From assembly GCA_023053575.1 (NCBI GenBank), contig JAKZAP010000009.1, positions 18,891,869 to 18,955,868 of the forward strand: a stretch of 64,000 bases of DNA, read 5' to 3'. Both the position numbers and the translations under genes were made by a program. The first letter of the stretch is position 1. Each line of letters starts with the position of its first letter. This document shows positions 42,702-53,539 of this stretch, piece by piece. Source of the DNA: Branchinecta lynchi (Eukaryota; Arthropoda; Branchiopoda; Anostraca; Branchinectidae). The notes under the pieces are model-generated. The model had not been told where the DNA came from. It saw only the letters and a list, made by a program, of their open reading frames with translations, and ran no database searches.

Positions 42702-42994
42702 TGTAGCCTGCGGAGTTGTATGATAGTTGTATGAAAAAGTTGCGGGTATTGATATGTAATAGTAAAGAATAATATCATTTACTGTGCCTCAGACTGTAGT
42801 CGTGTATCTTAAGCAGTAGTCTCCAATAGCATCCTGTCTTGGTAGCAGCATCCAGTCTTGCTCATAGTAGCATGCAGTAGAATGCAATAACACGTTGGAC
42901 TTGATGTAAAAACATGTAGGAGCATCAGTTAGTACTGCACGCTACTTTTTCGTACAACTTCCTGCTACTATTCGGAGATAAATTTTTCATCGGG
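42702..42994 (-). repeat. Family C repeat, uninterrupted copy
   Basis: In reverse it reads CCCGATGAAAAATTTATCTC, CGAATAGTAGCAGGAA, GTTGTACG and AAAAAGTAGC, then the rest of family C to CGCAGGCTACA. It has neither the 23676 MITE nor the 24488 hAT element and is the empty site for both. Confidence 0.88.
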
Positions 42995-43092
42995 TTGTAA
43001 CTAACTTCGCCGCCGAAAGACATCACAGTCCGTTGTGACTGGTAGTATCATTTCATATTTCAAATAAACCGAGAAAAAGGATTAAACAAATT

Positions 43093-43135
43093 AGCAAGAG
43101 CTACGACCTTATACGGCACTTGCTACAGGAACATT
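43093..43135 (+). mobile_element. Family B 5'-end fragment
   Basis: GCAAGAGCTACGACCTTATA then CGGCACTTGCTAC resembles the first 40 bases of family B. No tandem units or 3' end follow. Confidence 0.5.
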
Positions 43136-43273
43136 GTACATGAAAATGAATTCACGTTTCCTCCGTTTGCAAATATGGACGGCACATATAAACAGAAAGC
43201 ATCGTAGCTGACGTATCCGTTTTATGCATTATTATTTTTATAAACAGAAAATCCACGGCATTTGCTCTAGTCG

Positions 43274-43909
43274 TACACAAATCCTCAATTTTTAGGCCTG
43301 GTGCCTCACCGTCTGTGCATGCCCGAACGAACGTATGGACATGTAACTCGTATGCTGGGCACCATCCCCTTTCTGCAGGGCATGGTGCCCAGAAATGAGC
43401 GAATCCAAATCCGGATTCAGATTCGAACCCAGGATTCGTCCTTTTGGCCGGATTCGAATCCGGATTTAAATCTTCTGCTTGTCAGGCTGGATACGGATCC
43501 GGACTCGGATTCGAAACTCACAATCTGACGAATCCATTAAATTTCTAGTCTACAGCCTTCTAGTTTCCGTTTCCAAATTTTACACAGTTGGCTTAGGCAA
43601 CCCAACTTTTTGTCTCTACCACCAATCCTCAGTAACCTATCACGTCTTCTGATTACCTTAGATATCGGTGCTTTCTGTCATCACTACTCTTTAAACAATA
43701 AATTATGTATATCATTTGATTTTTGTTAAGGTCGGATCCGAACCCAGGTTCCATTCCGGATTCGAATCCTCAGCATGAAACGGTGGATTCGGAATCGGAC
43801 TCGTACCTAGCCCTCGATTCGGATTCGAATCCTTTCATGATCGGATGCACCTATCTCTGATGGTGCCCCTGCGTCCGAGCACCATACCCAAAAACTGAGG
43901 ATTTGTGTA
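43274..43909. mobile_element. Short MITE with TA borders, host of the next element
   Basis: TACACAAATCCTCAATTTTT and reverse TACACAAATCCTCAGTTTTT mark the ends, and a GGTGC word lies a few bases inside both. TA at each border fits a Tc1/mariner-type target. Without the inner insertion it would be about 155 bp. Confidence 0.75.
43390..43859. mobile_element. hAT MITE with perfect 8 bp TSD ATGGTGCC
   Basis: Ends CAGAAATGAGCGAATCC and reverse CAGAGATAGGTGCATCC. ATGGTGCC flanks both sides exactly (43382-43389 and 43860-43867). The subterminal regions are full of GGATTCGAATCC-like palindromic words. The 470 bp interior encodes nothing recognisable. Confidence 0.9.
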
Positions 43910-44129
43910 TAACTGATCTGCTCCTACTACAGATCAAGTTTCGATACAGTGGGATCACCAAATCGACGTGAAAACGGCATGCCACGATGACCCACAACAT
44001 AAGGTGGACTTGTTTGAAGTGAAAGCGCAAGAGTTGACTGGTACCAAGTTTGTTTACGAACTTCAATAACTAGATCATTGTAGACCTTGTCAGGTATAGT
44101 CCGTGTTTCGTTTATTTATGAAAACTAAG
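43910..44129. other. No recognisable gene
   Basis: The minus frame 43851-44066 has no motif and spans the MITE border. Confidence 0.4.
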
Positions 44130-44265
44130 ACTGTTGGTTAAAATTTAAACGAAAAGGACCAAGACCCATCAGTCTAGTTACACATCACGTATTCATTTAA
44201 ACGCTTGAAAACCCGATACAAATGCGTTGCTCCGTTTGTCCGCTGTCCACAGATAACCGGACCGA
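44130..44265 (-). repeat. Family F dispersed repeat
   Basis: Carries in reverse CGGTTATCTGTGGACAGCG, GCAACGCATTTGTATCGGG and TAACTAGACTG. It runs directly into the LINE fragment that follows. Confidence 0.6.
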
Positions 44266-44411
44266 AAATATGGAAATATCTGCCAAATACCTTGCAAAAT
44301 ACTACAAAATACATACCAGAGTTCAAAAGTAAGATTAAAAGTTTCTTATTGGAAAATACTGAATTAGATCCTAACTTTTTTCTACCAATACGATCCGTGT
44401 CTTTATCGTAG
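44205..44411 (+). pseudogene. LINE RT extreme C-terminus
   Basis: The frame contains GPKIWKYLPNTLQNT, YIPEFKSKIKSFLL and ENTELDPN. This is the common end of CR1/jockey-type polymerases (G..IWN.LP...L..F...K..LL). Only the last 50 or so codons belong to the LINE; the start of the frame lies in family F sequence. Truncated and inactive. Confidence 0.7.
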
Positions 44412-45266
44412 TGATGTCCGAAAGCCCAGCAGATGCTTTTTGGTGTTTCTCGGCTCTTCCTGATGGTAACGCTTATTATGCATAACATTTTGAAACACGA
44501 CAGACAGCATCCGAAGTGTTATCTGTTACGCATTATCTGTTGAAACCGCGCGTCCTTGTGTTATCTGTTTTGAAACTTGTGACAGTGTAGAGACAAGCAA
44601 ATAGAGATACTACAAATACGAAAGAAAAAAATCATACAAAAGTTTGCAAGCCTTTTTTAAAGCGAATAAGTGATGCATAGTCTAACTAGACTCTCAGATC
44701 TCAGCCTTATTTCGGTTAAACTTTAAAACATTTCTTTCCCAGCCAGTGTCCGCTGTACACAGACCTGTTGCTAATTTTAATCTTATTCTGTCAATATGAT
44801 AAAATGAGAAACATTCTGTTACCAGAGCATTGTGCGCTCCAGCGTACTCCCATGCCTCCCACGTATTCTCGTATTTTCTTGCTTGAGTTACTTAACTTGT
44901 TCAGATTCATCAATGATCGCAGGCAGTATATAGACTCGCCCGTCAAAATGATAATTGTAGAAAACAATCAGCTACCATAGCAGTCTTTGCTCTAGTGAGG
45001 TTACAAAAGTATTCTCGTATTTTTTGCTTGAGCTAGTAAAGATGGTCAGAATTCAAACACAATAGAGAGAAATAGAGCTGAGTTGAACAGACATGTCAAA
45101 AGAATGTTGGAGTAAGCAGTCAGTTACTTAGGGGATGTGCTCCGTAGCGTTCTTCTTCTTCGCTTGTTACTTGCTTGAGTCAACTAAATGTTCAGGCAGC
45201 TGCGAAAATCTCAAGAACCCATTTAATAGAATAAAAATAAGTCTGGATCTGGCAGGATTACGGGAC
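44400..45266 (+). repeat. Left arm of a large inverted repeat
   Basis: It is complementary to 46281-47399 with scattered differences. Landmarks are GTAGTGATGTCCGAAAGCCC (outer), GTGACAGTGTAGAGACAAGC, ACCAGAGCATTGTGCGCTCC, CGAGTCTATATACTGCC-type sequence reversed on the other arm, and CTGGCAGGATT (inner). The first 190 bases are half of MITE E. It lacks the family G insertion and about 40 bases present on the right arm. Confidence 0.9.
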
Positions 45267-46280
45267 CGACGCACCTACCCTGGGCATCTTGGCAGAAGCT
45301 CTCCACTGCTGGTCCTTTACGGACGTAAGGAACGTGAAATCGACATTTTTTACGAAAAACCTTTGAAAAAAAATCACGGTTTCCTAGAAAAAATACGCCT
45401 GTTTTTACGAAATATCGTGGCGCTTTGCGCCGACTCGGCTTTTTTTTCTACTGGCCGACAACATCGGTGGGGGGGGGGGAGTCCCCCCTTCCTCCCATAA
45501 GTGACGCACCTACCCTGGGCACCTTGGCAGAAGCTCTCCACTGCTGGTCCTTTACGGACGTAACAAACGTGAAATCGACAATTTTTACGAAAAACCGACT
45601 GGTCTGAAAAAAAATCGACGGTTTCCGAGAAAAAATACAACTGTTTTTACGAAATATTGTGGGTGCTTTGCGCCGACTCGGCTATTTTTCTCCTACTGGC
45701 CGACAACATCGGTGTGGGGGGGGGGAGTCCCCCCTCCCTCCCATAAGTGACGCACCTACCCTGGGCACCTTGGCAGAAGCTCTCCACTGCTGGTCCTTTA
45801 CGGACGTAAGGAACGTGAGCAACAGAACGCCCACTAATAAATTAATAACTATCTCAAGTGAGATTCAATGGCCAGAGTCTATAGCAGGGGAATATTTACT
45901 GAAATCTAAACCACAGAAACCTATCAATTCCTTAGCCCCCCCCCCCTCCCGGCTAAATGTTACAACCTACACAAACAGGTGTTTAATGAAGAACAGTAAT
46001 GCTTTATTTTCAAAATACCTCGATAAAGTATTGCTATTTTAGGATCGTCATGACGTATCAACAATGACGCTCAGTAGAAGCAATAATGGAATGGATACAT
46101 AATATAATACAAATCAATTACCTCGAATTTAAATGGAAAATGAAATAAGCTACGATTGATGACAAATATCGGTCAGACGAATGCACTAGGGGCAGGGTAT
46201 TTTGAAGGTGATCATTTTTATTAGTTTTTAGTCAACAAAAGATGGTTGTCGTCTGGAGCCTTGATCTGGAATCACTTTGG
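45267..46280. other. Loop of the inverted repeat
   Basis: About 1 kb between the arms. The first half is a tandem array (separate entry). The second half has a short open stretch to 46042 with no motif, a C run near 45937, and AT-rich sequence. Confidence 0.6.
45268..45822 (+). repeat. Tandem repeat, 235-246 bp unit, 2.3 copies
   Basis: GACGCACCTACCCTGGGCA starts at 45268, 45503 and 45749. Each unit contains GGCGCTTTGCGCC or a close variant (a TTT-loop hairpin), GGCCGACAACATCGGTG and a G run followed by AGTCCCCCC. The G run and GTCCCCCC recur at 60268. Confidence 0.92.
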
Positions 46281-47399
46281 GTCCTGCAATCCTGCCAGAA
46301 CCAGACTTATTTTTATTATATTAAATGGGTTCTTGATATTTTTCAGCTGCCTGAACATTTAGTTGACTCAAGCAAGTAACAAACGAAGAAGAAGTAAGCT
46401 ACGGAGCACATCCCCTAAGCAACTGACTGCTTACTCTAATATTCTTTTGACATGTCTGTTCAACTCAGCTCTGTTTCTATCTATTGTGTTTGAATTCTGA
46501 CCATCTTTACTAACTCAAGCAAAACATACGAGAATGCTTTTGTAACCTCACTAGAGCGAAGACTGCTATGGTAGCTGATTGTTTTCTACAATTATCATTT
46601 TGACGGGCGAGTCTATATACTGCCTGCAATCATTGATAAATCTGAACAAGCTAAGTAACTCAAGCAAGAAAATACGAGAATACGTGGGAGGCATGGGAGT
46701 ACGCTGGAGCGCACAATGCTCTGGTAACAGAATGTTTCTCATTTTATCATATTGACGGAATAAGATTAAAATTAGCAACAGTTCTGTATACAGCGGACAC
46801 TGGCTGGGAAAAAATTGTTATAAAGTTTAACCGAATAAAGCTGAGATCTGACATTCTAGTTAGCCTATGCATCACTTATTCGCTTTTAAAAAAGGCTTGC
46901 AAACCCGATAAAAATGCGTTGTTTGTTATCCACAGATGGTCGATTTCAAGGCCGTATCCAGGGGGGGGGGTTAGGGGGTTGACCCCCCCCCCCCCCCGAA
47001 ACATACACAAATCATCATTTTTATAGGCTTTTCACTCTGATCTATGTCTTTTTTGCGCTTTTTTGTCCGATCCGCAGGCAACCACCAGCCCCCCCCCGAA
47101 ATAAAAACCCTCCCCCCCCCCCGAAATAAATTCCTGAATACGGGCCTGGTCGATTTTATTGTATGATTTTTTTTTTCGTATTTGTAGTACCTCTATTTGC
47201 TTGTCTCTACACTGTCACAAGTTTCATAACATACAACACAAGGATGCGCGTTTTCAACAGATAATGCGTAACAGATAACACTTTTGATGCTGTCTGTCGT
47301 GTTTCAAAATGTTATGCATAATAAGCGTTACCATCAGGAAGAGCCGAAAAAACGCCAAAAACGATCTGCTGGGCTTTCGGACATCACTACGATAAAGAA
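46281..47399 (-). repeat. Right arm of the large inverted repeat
   Basis: Reverse complement of 44400-45266. The extra length comes from the family G MITE at 46947-47148 and about 40 bases of family F sequence (AAATGCGTTGTTTGTTATCC) missing on the left. Confidence 0.9.
46947..47148. mobile_element. Family G hAT-type MITE with exact 8 bp TSD GTCGATTT
   Basis: Ends CAAGGCCGTATCCAGG and reverse CAGGCCCGTATTCAGG. GTCGATTT lies on both sides (46939-46946 and 47149-47156). G and C runs sit just inside the ends. An 8 bp duplication assigns family G to hAT-like mobilisation. Confidence 0.92.
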
Positions 47400-47577
47400 T
47401 AAAGTCCGCAGATACTTTTTTGTTTTTTGTTTGCTCTTCCTAGCAAAGCTTGTTATGCAAAGTATTTCATGCAGAACGTATTCAAACACAATAGATAACA
47501 TCGAAGTGCTATCTGTTACACATTGTCTGTTGAAACCGTGCATCCTTGTGTTATCTGTTATGAAACTTCTGACAGTG
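47210..47577. mobile_element. MITE family E, intact palindromic copy
   Basis: CACTGTCACAAGTTTCATAA at the left and the reverse of CACTGTCAGAAGTTTCATAA at the right, each bordered by TA. Both arms continue through ACACAAGGATGC, GTTTCAACAGA and TTATGCA-rich sequence to near the centre. The left half also belongs to the large inverted repeat arm. Confidence 0.88.
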
Positions 47578-47645
47578 TACACTTGAAATATTTACCAACT
47601 ACAATACTAACCCACTGCAGAAAAATCAGCTAACTCCAATCTTCT

Positions 47646-47995
47646 CACTTTGAATGAATGAATGAATGGATTTATTCCCAATAAAGCCCAAGGGCCATGG
47701 CGGGAAACATAACACACTAACAAAAACAAAATATCATACACTCCAACAACAAACCAAAAAATCAACTTCTATAAAAGTAGTTCAAGGTGGGCCATAGCCA
47801 GCTACAGGAATCCACCCAGCCTTCGGATCTCACCAAAACACTTACTTCCCATACTTGAAACCAAATCCCTTTCCTCCCAAGCCTCCCGATCAAACACTTC
47901 CTTTCTTAATTCTTTCAACTCCTCACAATAACATATCAAATGTACCACACCCTCTCCTTCAATGCCACACATTGGACAAATCTGTATCTGTACAG
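47646..47995 (-). pseudogene. LINE 3' end with zinc-knuckle fragment
   Basis: The minus frame reads QICPMCGIEGEGVVHLICYC, EELKELRKEVFD and SSMGSKCFGEIRRL, then a stop, a 3' UTR with CCATGGC and an ATTC repeat tail at 47646-47668 on the plus strand. Same family as 13738-14110 and 50295-50612. Confidence 0.8.
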
Positions 47996-48009
47996 TGTAT
48001 TAAAATATC

Positions 48010-48126
48010 AGACGTCAAAATAAGCTGCCTTTTCAGTTAAACTTTAAAGTTTAACCAAAAAGGGCTAGGATACGACAGTCTAGTTACCCATCACTTGTTC
48101 GCTTAAATAATCTTGAAAACCCGATG
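48010..48126 (-). repeat. Family F repeat cut by family A
   Basis: TTTAACCAAAAAGGGCTAGG, AGTCTAGTTACCCATCAC and CTTGAAAACCCGATG match family F in reverse; the match ends exactly where AACAAGACC begins. Confidence 0.65.
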
Positions 48127-48639
48127 AACAAGACCAAAGGTTTCGATGGGATCCCAAAAATTCAATATCAGATCCAGACAACTGGGTCTTGTCTTAGCCA
48201 GATCCAGTCTTCGCCAGACTCCTTGGACATTTTTAAAATTAAAATTCAGAAACAGATTAAGGCCAAATAGCTAATCACCTGAGAAAACCAAGTTCAGATT
48301 TGGATTCAGCATGTGTGTTTACCCCTATAAGTCATATCTGTTTTGACGAAAACTCCCTGCCACTTCTGCCAATTTCCCGGTTCCGGCCGAACTCCAGAAC
48401 TACTTGTCCGGCGAAAAAAGAAAGCTCAAAGACGAAATCAGGGTATCTTCTTTCCCCAGTAATGAACATCAAATCAACTTCAAATAGAAATTTAGCTTAT
48501 AACAAATTTTCCGATTCCAGCCGGATTCCGGTCGAACTATATGTCCGGGAAAATACGATTGTCACACAGGGACTCAGCATCTCTTCTTACCCCTAAATGG
48601 CTTACCTAATCAACTAGAAATAAAACTTTGACTTCCAAC

Positions 48640-49250
48640 AGTTTTCCGGTTTTGGCCGGATTCCGGACGAACTACATGTCCGGGTAGAAACTTGTTTTCA
48701 CATAAGTGTTCAGCATGTCTTCTTGCCCTAAATCGAACATCTAATCAACTCCAAATAAAACTTTTAATTTTGACAAACTTTCCGGTTTGGGCCGGATTCC
48801 GGTCGAAATACTTGTCCGTCGAGAAAATAGTTTTCACCATCGTCTTCAGCATGTCTCCCAACCTCTAAATCAGACATTTAATCAACTTCAAATAAAACTT
48901 TTACTTTCAACAAACTTTCCGGTTTGGGCCGGATTCCGGGAGAAATACTTGTCCATCGAGAAAATAGTTTTCACCATCGTCTTCAGCATGTCTTCCTACC
49001 CCTAAATCGAACATCTAATCAATTACAAATAAAACTTTTACTTTCAACAAACTTTCCGGTTTGGGCCGGATTCCGGGCGAAATACTTGTCCGTCGAGAAA
49101 ATAATTTTCACCATCGTCTTCAGCATGTCTTCCTACCCCTAAATCGAACATCTAATCAACTTCAAATAAAACTTTTACTTTCAACAAACTTTCCGGTTTT
49201 GGCCGGATTCCGGGCGAACTACTTGTCCGATGACAAAATAATTTTCACCA
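48640..49250 (+). repeat. Tandem array, 137 bp unit, about 4.5 copies
   Basis: The GCCGGATTCCGGNCGAA marker recurs with 137 bp spacing near 48656, 48793, 48930, 49067 and 49204. Each unit contains ACTTGTCC, CACCATCGTSTTCAGCATGT, CCCCTAAATCGAACATCTAA and ACTTTTACTTTCAACAAAC. Confidence 0.92.
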
Positions 49251-49461
49251 TCGTGTTCAGCATGTCTTCTTACCCCATAATCGACTATCACATTAGCTGT
49301 TTCAAAATATTTTGTTTGTCCCTTAATTTGAATCCCCTCCCCCACCCCTAAATGTAGAGCTACAAAGCCCATCTACGAACTTGACTGGTCCGACGACCCA
49401 ACGAACCCTCACACCAAGTTTCATCAAAATATCTCATTCCCTTCGAGAGTTATCGTGCTTA

Positions 49462-49516
49462 CAGACGGACGGACGGACGGACGGACGGACGGACGGACGG
49501 ACGGACAGACGGACAA
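49462..49516 (+). repeat. ACGG microsatellite
   Basis: About ten ACGG units plus ACAG variants inside the family A right end. Confidence 0.97.
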
Positions 49517-49567
49517 CTTTTGCGATGTCATAGGTATCCCTCCACTTACGTTTTGGGATCCCAAAAA

Positions 49568-50294
49568 GCGTTAGTTTGTTTTTCTGATATTTCCAAATAA
49601 TCGATTATCCCATTGGCTTGCGGCTCTTCCCGTTTTTGTGATATCTCTATGGTGCCTGGAACATTTGGCAACAACACCAGCAGCAAACGAGTAAATAAAC
49701 TGTGTATCAAATAAACAAAGAAGTGTCTGCAGTCTGCAGTGCCAAAAACTAGTGTTAGCTAGTGAGGTGTCTTGTGTAGTGATAGTTTAGTGATTTTCGC
49801 GGGCGAATTGTGGACGGATTCACCATGGGAAAGCGTCCACATTCCCAACGTCCCTACTGAAGACTACTGTGGACAGAATGAAAATCCCCAATAGGTGTTG
49901 TAATAATTCAATGTATTTGAATCTAAGATGTAAAAATAAGTTGCCTGTTCAGTTAAACTTTAAGGACTTATTATACCTAATATACACATGCAACCTACTT
50001 CCGGCACCGCTCCATACATTCTTATACTCAGAGACCCGAATTTTAAACGACACATTTTTTTTTATTATTATTACCCGCGTAGCCTCTCGAAAATTTTTGG
50101 GCTACAACTCCTCCTCCATTCGGTGACGTTAACATTTCCTTTAACTCTTTAACGTCACCTACTCTACCCAAACAAACAAACAAAACTTTAAACTTCTAAA
50201 AATTTAACTCCATTTACCATATCAACTATTCAAATTATTTTGAATTAACTTTACCAATCTTAATACTTATTTACTCTTATATTCCAATCAATGA
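49568..50294. other. Unassigned; possible retroelement 5' leader
   Basis: 49740-49860 (AGTGTTAGCTAGTGAGGTGT, then ACCATGGGAAAGCGTCC) looks like an untranslated leader with a start codon in good context, but the frame stops after 12 codons. 49970-50040 shares CAACCTACTTCC, CGCTCCATA and CAGAGACCC with 60330-60375, so a dispersed repeat is present. Confidence 0.35.
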
Positions 50295-50612
50295 GTGTAC
50301 TTCAAAAAAAAACCTTTGGGTCATGGCGGGATAAAAATATAAAAATAAATAACCACTCGAACTGTACCAGTCCAAATATTCAACACTCAGCTCATAATTT
50401 TCATAACCAAATAAATATCAAACAAACTAATACCTATCCTTACCACAACATCAACCTACAATTCAACGTTCACGGTGCTCCATGGCAACCTTCACGAATC
50501 TAACCAACCGACGCAACTCTTAGAAAACTTTGCTACCAATCAAATCTTTCAGAGACCCCCCTTGAAGAACCTCCTTGCTAAAAACTTTTCTCCTTAAATC
50601 CCCCCACTCACT
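50295..50612 (-). pseudogene. LINE fragment truncated by family B
   Basis: The minus frame reads EWGDLRRKVFSKEV, LQGGSLKDLIGSKVF, a stop, then ELRRLVRFVKVAMEH, which aligns with the C-terminus of the 13.7 kb and 47.6 kb fragments. Upstream coding sequence ends at the start of the family B element at 50615. The 3' UTR with CCCGCCATGACCC lies at 50310-50335. Confidence 0.7.
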
Positions 50613-50614
50613 AG

Positions 50615-52391
50615 AACAAGAGCTGTAGGCTCATATGACACTTGATTCATCAAAAGTAAGTTTCGACTTTGCGGTTGAGATGCGCACTCTATGGGAGCTG
50701 GAACTTCATTTGTAATCAAAACCCTTGAGGCAAAAATGCTAGTGTGCTGATGGGCATCATGAAAATGCATATATTGCTTAAAAGTATTTTTTTTACTTTG
50801 CGGTCGAGATTGGTACTTTAAGGAATAATCGGATTTGGAAAGTAGCAATTTCTAAGCAAATGTTGTTGAATCTACAATATTCCAGCGAAGTTTCATCGTC
50901 CTAGCACATCTGTAAGTACCTTAACTCGCGATCTCCGGAATCCCAGTCCCCCCCCCCCTCCAACTCCAACCACAATACCCGGAGCCAATCCGGTTCTGTA
51001 AATGATTAATCCAGAGCATCTGTTTGTCATTCCCACGAAGTTCGATCAAGATCACACCAGTCTAAGCGGGTCAAGTATTTTCCGCCCTCCCCCCAATAAT
51101 TGCCGGATTCGGTCTGGAAATGAAAAAGATCACCAGCGAAAAATGTCCTCTGTTCCATTATTAAATTTCACTCGAATCCGATCACCCGTTCCAAAGTTAC
51201 GCATGACTCAATATTCCGGATTCCCCTCCCTCAACTCCCCTCCCAAGATTATCATATCGAGAATTTTTTTATTCCAAGTCAGTTTGACCGGGTCCTTGAT
51301 ATGCCTTCCAAGTTTCGTCGTGAAAATCCCAAGAAACCGGAATTCCGGGACCCCCCCCCCCTCAAGTGTCCTGATCCAGTCAAATTGTGTAGGAGATTTA
51401 CATGGATCAGATGTTTGTTCTTCCCAGCAAGTTTTGCTCCGATACCATCATTCTAACCGTTTCTCGAGATTTCCAGCCCCCCCCCCCAGCTCCCCCACGG
51501 TGCCGGTAGCCAATCCGATTCAGTAAATGATTTACCTAGAGCATCTGTTTGTTCTTCCCACAAATTTCCATCCCGATCTTTCCATTCTAAGCGGGTCACG
51601 TATTTCCCCCCCCCCCCAATAGTTATCGGATCCGGTCCAGATATGAAAAAGATCACCGGAGAAATGTCCACTGTTCAATTCTTAAATTTCACTCTAATCC
51701 GACCACCCACTGCAAAGTTACGCATTACTGAAAATTCGGGGTCTCCCTCCCTCCACTCCCCCACCATTATCACATCGACAAAAAATTTATTTTGAAGTCA
51801 GTTTGATCGGGTCCCTGATATGCCTGCCAAGTTTCATCGTGAAAATCCCCAAAACCGCCATCACCGGAATTCCGGGAAACCCCTTCCCCCTCCCCCCCAT
51901 AAGTGTACAATGGTCCAAAGGATTTATGTAGAGCAGATGCTTGTTCTTCCCAGCAATTTTCACTCCGATCCCTCCATTTTAACCGTTTTATGAAATTTCC
52001 GGTCTCTCCCCCCCCCCCAACTCTCCCTGGCTATCGAATCCGGCCAAGACTTTAAGCAGAACATCAAATATATAAAATGTATTCATTTATTAAGTTTCAT
52101 TACAATCCGATAACCCGTTCGAAAGTTATACACTTCTCAATTTCCCGGATTCCCCTGCCTTCCACTCCCCCAAAAATGGTCAGATCGGAAAACTGATTAT
52201 TTCTAAGTTTGTTTGGTCGGGTCGCTGATATGCTTGCCAAGTTTCATTGTCTTATTAGCACATCTAGAAGTACCCTAACTCGAAAAAGTGTGACAAAAAA
52301 CTCGGAGCGACCAACAGACCGACGGACCGACAGACGGAATTGTGATCGGTATATGGCACTTGAGCCAGAGGCTGTAAGTGCCATAAAAACA
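50615..52391 (+). mobile_element. Family B element
   Basis: 5' end AACAAGAGCTGTAGGCTC then ATATGACACTTG. The body has repeated CAAGTTTCATCGT, CCGGAATTCCGGGA and C-run units. The 3' end has ACCAACAGACCGACGGACC, then ATATGGCACTTGAGCC and GTAAGTGCCATAAAAAC. The final AAAAAC overlaps the first bases of the next family A element. Confidence 0.75.
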
Positions 52392-53539
52392 AGACCAAAA
52401 GTGTCGATGGGATCCCAAAAATCTAATATTTGATTCAGACAATTGGGTCTTGTCTTCGCCAGGCTAATTATCACAGAAAAACAAGTTCAGATATACCTCT
52501 ATAAGCCATATCTATTTTGACGATACTGACCAAGACTTCCTGCTTTACTTTACTTTCCGGTTTCGCTCGAATTCCGACCGAACTACTAGTCCAGCAAAAA
52601 CAGAAAATTCAGAAACAAATCCAGCGTATCTCCTTATCCCTATAAAGAACATCTAATCAACTTTAAATAAAACTTTGACTTAAAAAAATCTGGTTACAAC
52701 CGGGTAAAAAACGATAGTCATATACAGACTCTCTTCTTACCCCTTTATCTGTCATCTAATCAAACTTTTGCTTTTAACAAATTTTCCGGTTTTAGCCGGA
52801 TTCCGGGCGAACTAGTTGTTCGGCGAGAAAATGGTTTTCACCATCGTGTCCAACTTGTTCGGCGAGAAAATTATTTTCACCATGGTGTTTAGCATGTCTT
52901 TTTACTGCTAAACTGAACATTCAATCAACTTCAAATAAAACTTTTACTTTTAACCAACTTTCGATTTTTGCCCGATTCCGGACGAACTACTTGTCCGGCG
53001 ACAAAATGGTTTTCACTATCGTGCTCAGAATGCCTTCTTACCCCATAATCGACTTTCCTGTTCAATCATATCTTTTTGCCGAAACTGATCGAAACTTCCT
53101 ACCTTACTTCTGCCAAATTCCGGTTTCGGCTGAATTCTGGAACTACTTTTCCAAAAATTAAGCTCAAAAACGAATTCAGCGGACTTCTAATCCACTACAA
53201 ATATAACTTTTGCTTTTAACAAATTTTTCGGTTTGGCCGGATACCGGGCGAACTTCCGGGTAGAAAATAATTTTCACGTAAGTGTTCAGCAACTTCAAAT
53301 CAAACTTTTACTTTTAACAAGCTTTCCGGTTTTGGCCTGAGCCCCCCCCCCCATTTGAACCCCTGCTCCCCCACCTCTAAATCTAGGGCTATAGCCCATC
53401 TACGAACTCGACCTTTCTCTTGACCCAAAGAATCCTCTCACCAAGTTTCATCAAAATATCTTTCCCTTCGAGCGTTATCGTGCTCACAGACGGACGGACA
53501 GACGGACAACTTTTGCGATGTCATAGGTATCTCTCCCAA
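52388..53539 (+). mobile_element. Family A element abutting family B
   Basis: 5' end AACAAGACCAAAAGTGTC then GATGGGATCCCAAAAA. Degenerate core units follow, then the right part with CCCATCTACGAACTCGACC, an ACGGACGGACAGACGG tract (53487-53502), CTTTTGCGATGTCATAGG and a truncated terminus. Confidence 0.8.

Larger units (their letters stand above)
48127..49567 (+). mobile_element. Family A element, best-preserved copy
   Basis: 5' end AACAAGACCAAAGGTTTC then GATGGGATCCCAAAAA. A decayed left part is followed by a 137 bp tandem array. The conserved right part has CCCATCTACGAACTTGAC, AAGTTTCATCAAAATATCTC and TTCGAGAGTTATCGTGC. An ACGG microsatellite (49462-49508) and the 3' palindrome TTTTGGGATCCCAAAA follow. 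The order core repeats, ACGG tract, 3' palindrome, with no ORF, matches pearl-type non-autonomous Helitron/Helentron elements. Confidence 0.82.

Noticed and set aside
45374..46042. Frames of up to 127 codons in the inverted-repeat loop
   Set aside because: They run through the 235-246 bp tandem units and G runs on both strands; no protein motif.
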